Source: Caenorhabditis remanei
Lineage: Eukaryota > Nematoda > Chromadorea > Rhabditida > Rhabditidae
Assembly (NCBI RefSeq): GCF_010183535.1
Contig: NC_071333.1
Coordinates: 1,240,001 to 1,304,000, forward strand
DNA: 64,000 bases
Reading direction: 5' to 3'
Made by a program: the position numbers and the translations under genes. Positions within the stretch are counted from its first letter, which is position 1. Each line of letters opens with the position of its first letter. Of the stretch, positions 46,560 to 56,328 are shown in pieces. The notes under the pieces were generated by a model. It had not been told where the DNA came from, made no database searches, and saw nothing but the letters and a program-made list of their open reading frames with translations.

Positions 46560-46830
46560 GAAAAAAAGAAGAGCTGGGAAAGAGAAGAGGACTAAAAAAT
46601 ATAGAGAAAATCAGAGGACGTCAGCCACAGATAAAACAGCAGGAGGTGTCAACAAGGGCGCAGTGAGCCCAGTGATAGCCATATTTGAGCACCAGCAGGA
46701 GAAGAAGAGAATGTGAGAGATGAAATGAAAGGGACGACTAAATAACAAATGACGTAATAAGCCAGTAGCCTGGAAAAAAAAGAGCGCATATGAAGAGTTG
46801 TGAGCAGACTCGCGCATGGTCACAGTAGAT
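46560..46830 (+). repeat. Repeat E, copy 2
   Basis: AGCAGGAGGTGTCAACAAGG, ATTTGAGCACCAGCAGGAG and TGACGTAATAAGCCAGTAGC are present. Confidence 0.7.
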
Positions 46831-47094
46831 AGGGGCGTACGACCTGTGCAGTTTGGAGAGAGGAGAATCGGATATCCGACTTTTTCAATTCTCCTACTTT
46901 TTTTTCTCCAAACAAGCCTGATGTTGAGTCATCAGCAACCTATACAATAGTTTCCGGGTTTCGACCCCCGGTCCCGGTAGTACTTTTGTGTTTCACGCTT
47001 GAAAGCCAAAATGTTTAGTAATAGTAAACATTTCGGCACGAATTATCGAATCTGAGAAAATTTTTTCAAAGCGAGTACAAAATTTCAAAATTAA

Positions 47095-47410
47095 AATCGA
47101 TTCTAAATGTGCATATGAAAATCAGAGAAAAAAAAGCGGAGAGAGAAAAAGTAGTATCAAAAGATGTAACAGAATTCAGATGACGTTTAACAAAGATAGA
47201 AGAGCAGAAGGTATCAACGAGAGCGCAGTGAGCAGAGCAGTGATATCTATAATTTGAGCTCCAACAGGAGAAGAAGAGAGTGTGAAAAATGAGATGATGG
47301 GGACGACTGGATAACAAATGACGTAATAAGCCAGTCGCCTGAGAAAAGAGCGCATAAGGAGTTGTAAGAAACAATACGCCTAATGAAATGACGTAAATTA
47401 AGAAGAGCGG
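47095..47410 (+). repeat. Repeat E, copy 3
   Basis: GCAGAAGGTATCAACGAGAG, ATTTGAGCTCCAACAGGAG and TGACGTAATAAGCCAGTCGC are present. It is separated from copy 2 by about 270 bp that include a GC-rich phrase CCGGGTTTCGACCCCCGG (46955-46975). Confidence 0.7.
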
Positions 47411-47784
47411 GATATTGAAATAAAAAATTTGAGCAACGGAGTTCGAAGTATGCCACCAAGCAGTCCTGTGGATGTATTTGAGACGATGTCTGGTAACAAA
47501 AAATCTTTTTCAACACTATCACAACTAATATGAGAGATTTACGTATATTTTCTTAGTACTGAAGCCAGAGTACTGAACAAAATGGGCCAGCTCGATCTGT
47601 TTATGTGATTGCTTGTTCATTTTCACAGAAACATTCTCACAATATGCATCATGCCTGCAGAAGCGTATTGTGGATTTTGTCAAGATTGGCATCTAGTGTC
47701 TTATGTAGTTTCTGGGATGGAAAAATGTTCCTGAGACTAGAAACCGACTATAGGTAAAATTAAAAACTGGGCTGAGCCTATAGC

Positions 47785-48040
47785 AAGCAACATACTCGCA
47801 AATTTAGGGCCCGGCCCGGCCCGAAGGCACGGCTTCAAAAAAGGGTACCTATTTTTTACCAAATTTTTTGAAATTTTTTGATTTTTCACATAAAAAATTT
47901 AAATTTTGATGTTTTGATTGAATTCTGGAATATATTCAAAAATTCGACGTTTTTGGAAAAAATTCGAAATTTTGTTCAAAATTTTGTTCCAACTTTTTTA
48001 GCCGAGCTGTAGAAATTCTTGTCATTGCCCGTTGCAATAG
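47785..48040. mobile_element. Insertion splitting a duplicated flank
   Basis: Compared with 44690-44740, the sequence before 47785 (CCTATAGCAAGCAA) resumes near 48040 (AGCAAGCAAGAAGTGTAAAAG). The intervening 250 bp contain GGGCCCGGCCCGGCCCGAAG and AT-rich filler and are absent from the other copy. The short AGCAAGCAA at both edges may be a target duplication. Confidence 0.4.
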
Positions 48041-48290
48041 CAAGCAAGAAGTGTAAAAGAGGAAAAAGAGTGCGACGATGACTTTTGAGGAGATACGAAA
48101 AAACAGAGAAATGGAAAAATAATGTAGAATTTTGATTGCAGGGAACGTTTGACTCACAGAGACAGGTACAAATATTGGGTTGTGTGTCAGAAGCATATTA
48201 ACGTCAAATATAGACAAAGAAAAAGTTTTGAAAATTTTATTTGAAAAACTACTTTATAAATGAAAAAAAATTGAAATCGCAAGTTTTTGA

Positions 48291-49580
48291 TTACAAATAA
48301 TGCATAGGTATACCGGATTTGAGGTATTTTCGAAGTTGGAAAGAACATGCCTGTTTCTCCATATCCCTCATACGTATTTCATCCAATTTCTCTCCTGCGC
48401 CGATTCTGTAATAAATGTCTCACACTCCAGTAGATTTTACATATTTTGCTTCTACTTTCAGACCTACATGAATTTCGTGCGAGAATCCATAAGATATGCT
48501 CTTCCAGCCTGTTTTCTCTCAAGACCTTTAAATAATCGCGCAAGATCCTGTGAAGAAAACGGTTCGATCAGCTCCATTTCCAGACAATTGCCAGTCCAAT
48601 TTTCAAAGAATGGTTTGTATGGAAGAATACCGACTGAATGCAGTTCAAGGCGATCGACGCTCTTCCATTGCTGTGTGCGAGACATAACAAGATATTGGTC
48701 TTGGAACATGTACACTTCCAGTTTGAGATGCTGCAGTTTTCGAGGGTCCGCATATTTGAGAAAAGTTGTGATATAGTATTCGTTACTGTTAACTTTTTCT
48801 ACAAATCTCAAATCTTGAATATTGATAGAATTTTTCAGAATCTTAAAATCATCCATTGCTTTCAACATTTGCTTGAAACGATCTCCTAATTTCTCGTCGG
48901 AGTACACGTTCATTGTGAGAATTTGAGTCTCCGGGTTTTTCAGAATAGCCATCAATTGCACCAATCGGTCCTTCTTCTTGAGCTCGTATAGTTCTCTAGT
49001 CCCTTCCAAGATCATCACTTGAAAGTCGTTAGCATTGAACACGATATCAATTTGAGTGAAAATGAATCCGGAGTTTTTTAGTACATCTTCATCAAATGGT
49101 GTCATGAGGCGCATAAAGCATCTGAAAAAACTGGTAATTAACCATGAGCGATCCCCAAGAGACTGATCTTTCCGTAGCATTCAAATGTCCAAAAATTTGA
49201 GTTTTGATAGACGTAGGCACGCCTTGCCATGAGGGAGTTGCCTTCACTTTCACTTCAATTGGGTTCTGGAACAAAACAATGTGAGAAAACCGTTGAGAAT
49301 TTTTCTACCGCTCTCATTTTTAACACACCTGAACGTTTTCTTCGTTCCCCACTGCCTGAATTGCTTCGGGAGTTTTTCCAGCTGGAATTCCGTTTGGGTT
49401 TGTTACTTGAACAGGGATAGTGGTCATTTGCAGTGAGTTTGGAATTCCCACGGCAACTGGGCTTTGCTCATTCTCAGTTTTTAGCATTACGGGGGAACGC
49501 ATTAATGCTGACCAGGCGTTGAGCTCATCCTTCAATGAGTTGATCGCGCTATCCAACAATTTTGAAGAATGTTCCTTCAT
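48291..49580 (-). CDS. F-box/FTH-like protein, copy 2, same frame break
   Basis: Tandem paralogue of 45047-46388 with the same exon plan: exon 1 49580-49329 (MKEHSSKLLDS), exon 2 from 49265 (NPIEVKVKATPSWQGVP), exon 3 49121-48468 and exon 4 48405-48291. Exon 3 is 654 nt in both copies and nearly identical through the TQQWKSVDRLELHS part. Exon 4 diverges strongly, so the C-termini differ (KYLKSGIPMHYL here). As in copy 1, exon 2 and exon 3 are in incompatible frames at every canonical donor near the F-box end. Confidence 0.6.
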
Positions 49581-49769
49581 TTTGAACGCTGCCAAAAATA
49601 AATGTTTGTTTGGAACATTGTATAAAATGAGGAAACAGCTTTCGTAGAAAATATTGAAGAAACTGAGGTTAATAAAACAGATTAGTTGGAGATTATGAGA
49701 AACTGCGTATCTTTTCAATTAGAAAACCTCTCCAGGGCGAAACAAAAATCAATTTTATATGGGCATTGT

Positions 49770-50085
49770 TTATTCGTGTAGTTGTGAACTTTTTTGTACG
49801 GATGTTTCCTAGCCGATTACATCTTGGCAAAATAATTTCTCCCTCAAATCAACCTATTTCAGTGCAAAATAGTGCGATTTTCGAGCTGTTCACTTAGAAC
49901 TACTCTAACTCTCTAGGAAGTGTCCGATCAAGAAAGGTCCCAACTCCAAAAATGGAATTCTAGTTTTGGGTCTGTTCGACCTCATGAAAAATTATTTTGT
50001 GGAACAGTCAGTTTTACTCTGATACACTCTAAATATTGTGCATTTTCTATTAAAAAAGGCAAAATATGATAAAATTTCGGCCGGT
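49770..50085. mobile_element. Relic of the CAGTACCGG MITE family
   Basis: It shares AACTTTTTTGTACGGA, TCCCTCAAATC... and AGTGCGATTTT-like internal pieces with 51608-52057 and ends near GGCCGGTACTAT. The left terminus is not recognisable. Confidence 0.4.
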
Positions 50086-50379
50086 ACTATACGCGTTTTT
50101 ATAGAATTGGAGGTGTTCCAAGATAACGAATGAATAGGTGCGAACAGAAAGATCTCCACGTGCCATGACACAGATGAGAATAAGCTAGGTTGAATTGGAT
50201 AAGTATATCTTGATGATACCTACAGTTGAACACCAAAGCAAAATCAAATATGTTTGAAATAAGAGTGTGAATCATATTGAAAAAAAGACGAAGGAAGCTC
50301 CTCTCAGAAAATCATTATCAAAAAGTTTATTGTCTTTTCTGTGAAAGACTCTTTGATGCAAAATCAAGTGGAAGAGAAA

Positions 50380-50800
50380 AAGTAGTATCAAAAGATATAG
50401 TAAAACTCAGAGGACGTTAGACAAAGGTAGAAAAGCAGGAGAAATCAATTTTATATGAACACATGCAAATTAGAGAAAAAGAGTAACAAAAGATAAAAGA
50501 GGATTCAGAGGACGTTAGACAGGGATAGGCCAGCAGGCGGTGTCAATGAAGGTGCAGTGAATGCTGTGATATCTATAATTTGGGCTCCAACCGGAAAAGA
50601 CGAAAGTGTGAGAGATGAAATGGAGGGGACGACTGGATTTTCAAATGACGTAAAAAGCCAGTCGCCTGGAGAAAAGAGCGCATATGGAGAGTTTTGAGCA
50701 GACTCGGGCATGGTCACAGTAGGTAGGGGGGGGCGCACGACATGGAGAAAAGAAGTATATACAAATCGTGAGTATCAGTGTGTTTAAAAGAATGATGTGA
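50380..50800 (+). repeat. Repeat E, copy 4, with a partial extra copy
   Basis: Two starts are visible (AGAGGACGTTAGACAAAGG at about 50410 and AGAGGACGTTAGACAGGG at about 50507), followed by the CAGGCGGTGTCAATGAAGG and TGACGTAAAAAGCCAGTCGC landmarks. Confidence 0.65.
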
Positions 50801-51164
50801 ACCAAGAAGAGCTGGATTATATGATTTAACTTTTCTACCAGAACTCAGACTAAGGTGGTTCACAACACTAGGAGGATTCCAAGAAAACATTTACATTGTT
50901 TCCGTTTTTGACATATTACCAACAAGTTTGTTCGTTTGAAACCATGTAAAAAGAAAATTTATAAACTGAAAACAATGAAATATTCAAAAATTGCATATCT
51001 GTTCATTGAAAACTCTCAAGTGCAAAACCAATATCAATTTTTCAAATGCATGTACAAATTAGAGAAGAAGAAAAAGCTAAGAGAGCAAAAAGGTAACAGA
51101 AGGCAGAGGATAACTCAGAAGATCTGAGACACTGATAAAACAACAGGTAAATACCATGTTGAAT

Positions 51165-51245
51165 ACGGAATTTAATTTTTCCTGTCCCTTCCAAGATGAT
51201 TAGATTTGAATGGTTAGGATAGAATTTGACACTTGAGCAAAAATA
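51165..51245 (-). pseudogene. Relic of a third F-box/FTH-like gene
   Basis: The minus strand reads NLIILEGTGKI, preceded by a VKFYPN segment, matching EVIILEGTGQL after IDIVFN in exon 3 of the two complete copies. The rest of the gene is lost. Confidence 0.5.
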
Positions 51246-51607
51246 CATATTTGAAATAAATAAAAAATACAGTAAAACATGTGATAGAGACGCGCATTCT
51301 ATCTCGACTGTCTTTGAAAATATAAACTTTTTTCCAACTGAAGAAATATTCTATGAATATTGAGCTGTATTTTGTTAGTTACCAGCTTTTCGATATTTTA
51401 TTTGGGAACTGAATCTAAGATATACCGCTGCGAACCTGCACCGGTGGGAATGACTCTAATACAAGTTTTACGGTATGCATGGTGTTAAATCTACATACGT
51501 ATGACCAGATGGAGTCAGCAGAAATAATCAATGTTACTCACTCAACCCACGTTTTCCCAACTTTGATAAACAAAGTTGAATGGAAGTAAACTCGGAAGTT
51601 AGACGTA

Positions 51608-52057
51608 CAGTACCGGACAAAAAGGTATCAACTTTGGCTGTTTTCAGTGGAAAATTACCAACTTCGAGAGTGTGCCATAGTAATTCTAAATGTTACATTA
51701 TGAAAAATTTTAATGAATCATATAGATTGAATGTAGAGCTCCATTTTTGCAGTTGACAACTTTTTTGTACGGACGCTCCCTAGAGAGTTATGGTCATTTT
51801 GAGACGACAGCTCAAAAATCGCACTAATTTGCACTGAAATTGGTCGATTTGAGGGAGAAATTACGTTGTCGATATGTAACTTGCTAGAGACTGTCCGTAC
51901 AAAATAGTTGTCCACTACAAAAATAAAGTTCTACCCTTGATCTGTATGATCCATTAAAAGTTTTCTTGGCGTGACATTCAGAATTACTATGGCACTGTCA
52001 AAGTTGGTCGTTTTCCACTGAAAACAGCCAAAGTTGATACTTTTTTGTCCGGTACTT
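51608..52057. mobile_element. Tc1/mariner-like MITE, 450 bp
   Basis: Second copy of the element at 9361-9811. Termini are CAGTACCGGACAAAAAGG and its near complement, with TA at 51606-51607 and 52058-52059. The right end reads GGTACTT instead of GGTACTG. Confidence 0.85.
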
Positions 52058-52279
52058 TAAGTGAATTTTATTTCGACAATTTGCAACAAACAGCAAAAAG
52101 ATAAAGCTAATACGTTGTAATTATTGTATTACAACATAAAAATCCTAACATTTTCATAAATTAAGACAACTTTTTCTTCCTGATCTCACCACCTTTGAAT
52201 ACTGTTTCTGTAATCTTCTAATTTCTGTGAACTTTTTCATGATAATGTTTAAAGTTGTAATTTTTCTTCTTCCCTGTCT

Positions 52280-52650
52280 TATTGTTCTTTTCACCAAAAC
52301 AACTTTTCAAATCTCTCTTTCTTCTCTTTGGAATGAAAATGTTGTCTTGCGTTTGTTCTTTTTTCTTTTCCTTCTTTCCTTCTATCTCTAACGTTTCACT
52401 CTGCTGTCTCTTCTTACTCTCACCCCGATTCGCATTGCCTCGCTCGTCGACGCCTACTCGGCACGCTGCCCAGAAACACCAGCAGTCGGGCCGAACTGCG
52501 AAAGACACCCCGTATTGGAAAGGCAGAAGAAATAGCATGCGAAGAAAGGAGAGCGCAAAAACATGTGCCAAATGAGAAAGCGAGACAAGCAAAGACAATT
52601 GGCCCGCTGCCAAGAAATGTGCGCACGACGAGAAGAAGAAAGGGAGGAAG
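52280..52650 (+). repeat. Repeat F, copy 1
   Basis: Shares TCGCATTGCC-type, CCAGAAACACCAGCAGTC, GGCAGAAGAAATAGCA and GCTGCCAAGAAATGTGCGCA with 58660-59090. It is GC-rich for this region. A 179-codon minus-strand frame here is not preserved in the other copy, so it is not treated as a gene. Confidence 0.7.
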
Positions 52651-52825
52651 AGAGGAAGAGTGTGTGACTTCAATGCGAGTGGGAAATATGTTAGGTGTCG
52701 TAAGGTTTGGTGTTTTGTACGCACTGACATGGTGTTTGGTGCAAACACCATTGTCAAATTCTAAATTTTTTCCGCTTTTCTGATTTTATTAACCATTTTA
52801 TCATTTTAATTAGTATATATTTTAG

Positions 52826-53250
52826 AAAAACGAATCAACGGTGTCAAGAGAACTTTTGTGGACCAGCCAACCACCGATTGCGCACGAGTTCAATACGAAA
52901 AGTGAGTTTTTCTTCTGAAAATGAAAAATATAATAATTTGGCAATTTCAAAGCCTTAAACCTTGTTCGAAACGTCAAACTATCGACTATCATCCAGAATT
53001 AGAAGCAATTCTGAAAAAAATATCTAAACCGGGCACATTTTCGATGAAAAGTGAAAAAAATACGAAAAAAGTTGGAAAAAGTGTCAGTTGTGAAGCCGGG
53101 CCTTCAAAACTATGCGGAAGCTCTCTCTGTCATTGCTGAAACGAGGATAAAGTTCCCAGATAAGCTAGTGGTCCAGACAGTTCTTTTTGTATTTTATAAT
53201 TTTATCTCTTCATTGACAACTATTTCGAGCGACTTGGCCAAATTCTAAGT
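52826..53250 (+). pseudogene. Exon-like pieces upstream of the SAM gene
   Basis: 52826-52901 lies between TTTTAG and GTGAGT and reads KRINGVKRTFVDQPTTDC in part. A second piece around 53050-53150 reads VVKPGLQNYAEALSVIAET. I could not join them in frame to the SAM gene, whose ATG is preceded by an in-frame stop. They may be lost 5' exons or another gene's remains. Confidence 0.3.
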
Positions 53251-53580
53251 TTTCTGGCCCAACATATTTGAAAAAAGCCCTTCCAAAGCGACCTAATAAT
53301 AGTGAGGTGCCTCCATGACTTATCTTATCTTGTTGTGGTTATTCGATATTTCTCCTGCTCCAACATCATTTTTTCCTCATTTCTCCTTTGATTTGAACTG
53401 CTCCTCCATTCTCTCCAAGTTCTTGTACCTCCTCTCCATCCATTTCATCTTTTCTATTGATTCTTCAACAATCTTATATTTGTAAAAAAAGTGTTACCCA
53501 TCGCTTATCCTAAATCAACTCATTTTCAGACCCAAGAACAGTGTGTCTGCAGCGAAAAGGAGCTTGTGGTATAGAAATCA

Positions 53581-55431
53581 ATGATTGCTCCACCATCATC
53601 ACCACAAACCGAGAGCTCTACTGAGCCAGAATCCCCTGTCGGGTCACGAGCACCGACCCCAGCACCGACTCCGGCTGCAAGACAATCATCTGTGAGATAT
53701 TCGACATGTAGACCTACTAAGAAGGTAAGAGTTTCGAGAAAATCAAAAAACTTAATTAACTTTCTTTTTTCTTTCAGAGACTCACTGAAGCTGATCGGCT
53801 GAGAGAAATGGACTTTGGTCCAAAGGAAGGAGGGAAACTTGGAGGCTTGGAGGTAGTTTGGTCTACTGAAAAACGTCGTCGTACTACCACGCCAGCGTTC
53901 GAATCTCCAGCAAGAAACGTGTTGCCAAGGCGTGAAGCAGAGAAGAAGAAGGATATCGATGACACTGGCAAAGAAGAAACAAAAGAGGAAGATGAAGAAA
54001 TAAAGGAGGAAGATGAGGACAAGAATACTCCTGGACCATCAAATAGACCATCGACTTTCCAGGTGACAAGGAAGAGAGAAATAACGTCAGTGACTGATGG
54101 TAACGAGAATGGAGCGAATAATCCAAAAATAAGTGGATCGAAGAATAAATGCCATAAAGGTGAGAAGGATTATCCAGTTGAGGAAGCAGCTCAAGGAAGT
54201 GAGAGGAAGGAGGACTCATGTCAGTAGAAGATGGGGTTAAAACTTTTTTATAAAATGTTTTTAAAATGGGTTTTTTGTTGGGATTTTCAAAATGCGCTTT
54301 TGCAAAAGATGTTAATTCATCAGCAAAAGCTTTTACCTAAGTTTTTGTTTGTAAAAATACAACAAAAGCAAAGTTTGGAGTGTCGTCGATTCTCCTTTAG
54401 GAGAATTATCCGAGGGTGAAATTCATCCGAAAAAAGTCGGAAAATTATCCGTCGGAGAATCGGAAAAGTGGTTATTTGATTTCTCCGAACAAGCCTGATG
54501 GGGTGTTGAAATTGCTCCAGTTCTCACACCAGTTTAAAGAAGTCCAGAACCGTGATATGTTTCAGATTCAAAATCTCCCAAAACTGAGCAATCCACTGCA
54601 CGTAAAAATCAGGCGAAGATGTTGGGAATTGCACCATCAACTCCACGAGATCAATCTGAAAGTGAAACCAATCCAATCGACGTGGTGGACAACGGCACTC
54701 CAGAAGAATGCCACGTCCCCCAAGTACATTCAAGCCGACCCACACTAGTTGCCAGAAAAGCCAACCCAGAGTCTATGCAACAGCAACAGCAACAACAACA
54801 AGCACTTGAGCAACAGGAACGACAAAAAGCTAAACAACAACAGCAGAGACCTCGTCTTGCTCATCGTCCTGTCAGGCCAACGGAGCTAGTACTTCTCAAA
54901 GAGCGAATTGTAAGCATTCTGACATGTATAAAACCAATAAAATGTTTTTTTTTTCAGAACAATCCTGAATTGTACATTCCTCCATACTGTGATTACAAGT
55001 ATAATAATTGGACGGTAAGTTTTTCAAATAAATATTTGAAAAAATATCTAAATTTACTTCTAAGTAACTTTCACAAATGTTTGATTTTTTAGCCTGTGGA
55101 TCTTGCGGCCTGGGTAAAGAGTGTCTTAAAACTTAATGACTCGGATCCAGTGCTCAAGAAAATAATTGATGAAGATATGGACGGAAGATCATTGGAACAG
55201 TTCGTGAGAGAGGGATCGTTGGGTCTCAGAACTCTTGGCCTGAATGCTGGACGTACCATTGCAATTGAGGCTGCTGCAATCTTGGTCATCAACAATTGCT
55301 CAAGAATACAATATCGAATCGAGATGGCTAAATATAATCGACAGATGAGATCGTATGCAATGAACCGGGCGGCATGGACCACAAGGAGAGCGTGGACTCC
55401 CAGGAACACCAGGTCCCGTTGGAGACTCTAG
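53581..55431 (+). CDS. SAM-domain protein with polyglutamine stretch, about 421 aa
   Basis: Exons 53581-53724, 53778-54159, 54566-54909, 54958-55014 and 55093-55431, total 1266 nt in frame. The N-terminal 330 residues are low-complexity: proline/serine-rich start ([19 protein letters not shown]), an E/K/D-rich segment ([15 protein letters not shown]), then a Q-rich stretch ([17 protein letters not shown]). The C-terminus has a SAM-like domain starting [14 protein letters not shown], with [17 protein letters not shown] and [12 protein letters not shown] domains mediate protein-protein polymerisation and are frequent in Polycomb-type and signalling proteins. A chromatin role is only inference. 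The exon 2 donor is uncertain, as one at 54211 has the same phase. The last 20 residues run into a collagen-like segment in the wrong frame, so the true 3' end may differ. Confidence 0.65.
54778..54843 (+). repeat. CAG/CAA tract encoding polyglutamine
   Basis: Mixed CAG/CAA codons encode two short glutamine runs in exon 3 of the SAM gene. The tract may vary in length between strains. Confidence 0.8.
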
Positions 55432-55732
55432 AGATAACGGTTTTCCAGGATTAGCCGGACGGCCTGGATCACCAGGACAACCAGGAATGCCGGGAACCAA
55501 AAGAAACTCCAAAAGCGACAATGGGGAACAATTGCAAAAAGAGCGCTTCGAGGCCGAGAATGAATTAGATTTTGCACAACTCCACTGTGCCAATCCTTCT
55601 GGTCCATTCAAGGTCTCCCAGTGCTGGACCGAGATACTTTTTTCTAAAAAGTGCTGTCGGAACTCCAATTTCTTGACTGGACCACACATTCTGATTTACT
55701 TACAAAATCTCTGTAAAAACTATGAAATTTAA
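55369..55732 (+). pseudogene. Collagen Gly-X-Y fragment
   Basis: In a frame shifted from the SAM exon, the sequence encodes a Gly-X-Y run ([18 protein letters not shown], interrupted at GDSRDN, then [19 protein letters not shown]). It then continues open to TAA at 55730-55732, with AATAAA overlapping the stop. The post-collagen part ([16 protein letters not shown] and onward) has four cysteines. It looks like the 3' end of a cuticle-type collagen gene without a 5' part, fused to or inserted beside the SAM gene. It overlaps the last 60 bases of the SAM frame. Confidence 0.6.
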
Positions 55733-56127
55733 TAAATTATAAGAGAAAGTAAAGTAAAATATCATTTAATTCATTTTAAATCCAGAAAATTTCGGAAAAA
55801 ATCCGCGAAGAACTGAAAAACACATTTCGCATCGGGTACACTGGAGCGTGTTTATATAGCGCTGAGAAAGTTGTTATTTCCAGAGTTTCCAAATCTTTTT
55901 CAAAATTCTCAAATAAAATCTCAGTGATTTTACAGTACCCACCCGCTGCTACCAGTAATGTGCAAACGAAAGAGGTCTGGGCTGCGTCAGGGTTTATTAG
56001 TAAAACATAACCTCAAGTTTTACATTAGAGGGATGAGGGACAGGAATACATGAAAGAGAGTACAGAAAGAGAAAAGCGGAGAGAAGGAAAAGTGGGATTT
56101 CATGAAAGATCAAAACAAAAACGAGAT

Positions 56128-56234
56128 TTACTGACAAGAAGCAACTTGAAATGGTGTCATGGCGACACTTGAGATGTTGGTGGATGAAGGAGTTAAGACG
56201 ACGTTGACGTTGTTGTGTGGCTGGGCGGCGAACA
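56128..56234 (-). CDS. Alternative 3' exon of the chromodomain gene
   Basis: Between a TTTCAG acceptor (56235) and a TAA stop, the frame reads VFAAQPHNNVNVVLTPSS and ends FQVASCQ. It joins in phase to the +1 frame of the preceding exon (ending MMGSPQVWSE). In the main model the stop TGA comes earlier and this exon would be 3' UTR. Confidence 0.4.
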
Positions 56235-56328
56235 CTGAAACCAATAATGTTAGAATAGAATCATGCGATCAGAAGATATCAAAGCTCACATAAGTGAATG
56301 GAACAACACTAACTTACCTTCACTCCAA

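Noticed and set aside
46950..46980. tRNA-like T-arm (CCGGGTTTCGACCCCCGG)
   Set aside because: No matching acceptor stem, D-arm or anticodon arm could be folded around it.
52218..52757. 179-codon minus-strand frame
   Set aside because: It lies in repeat F. The matching region at 58660-59090 does not keep the frame.
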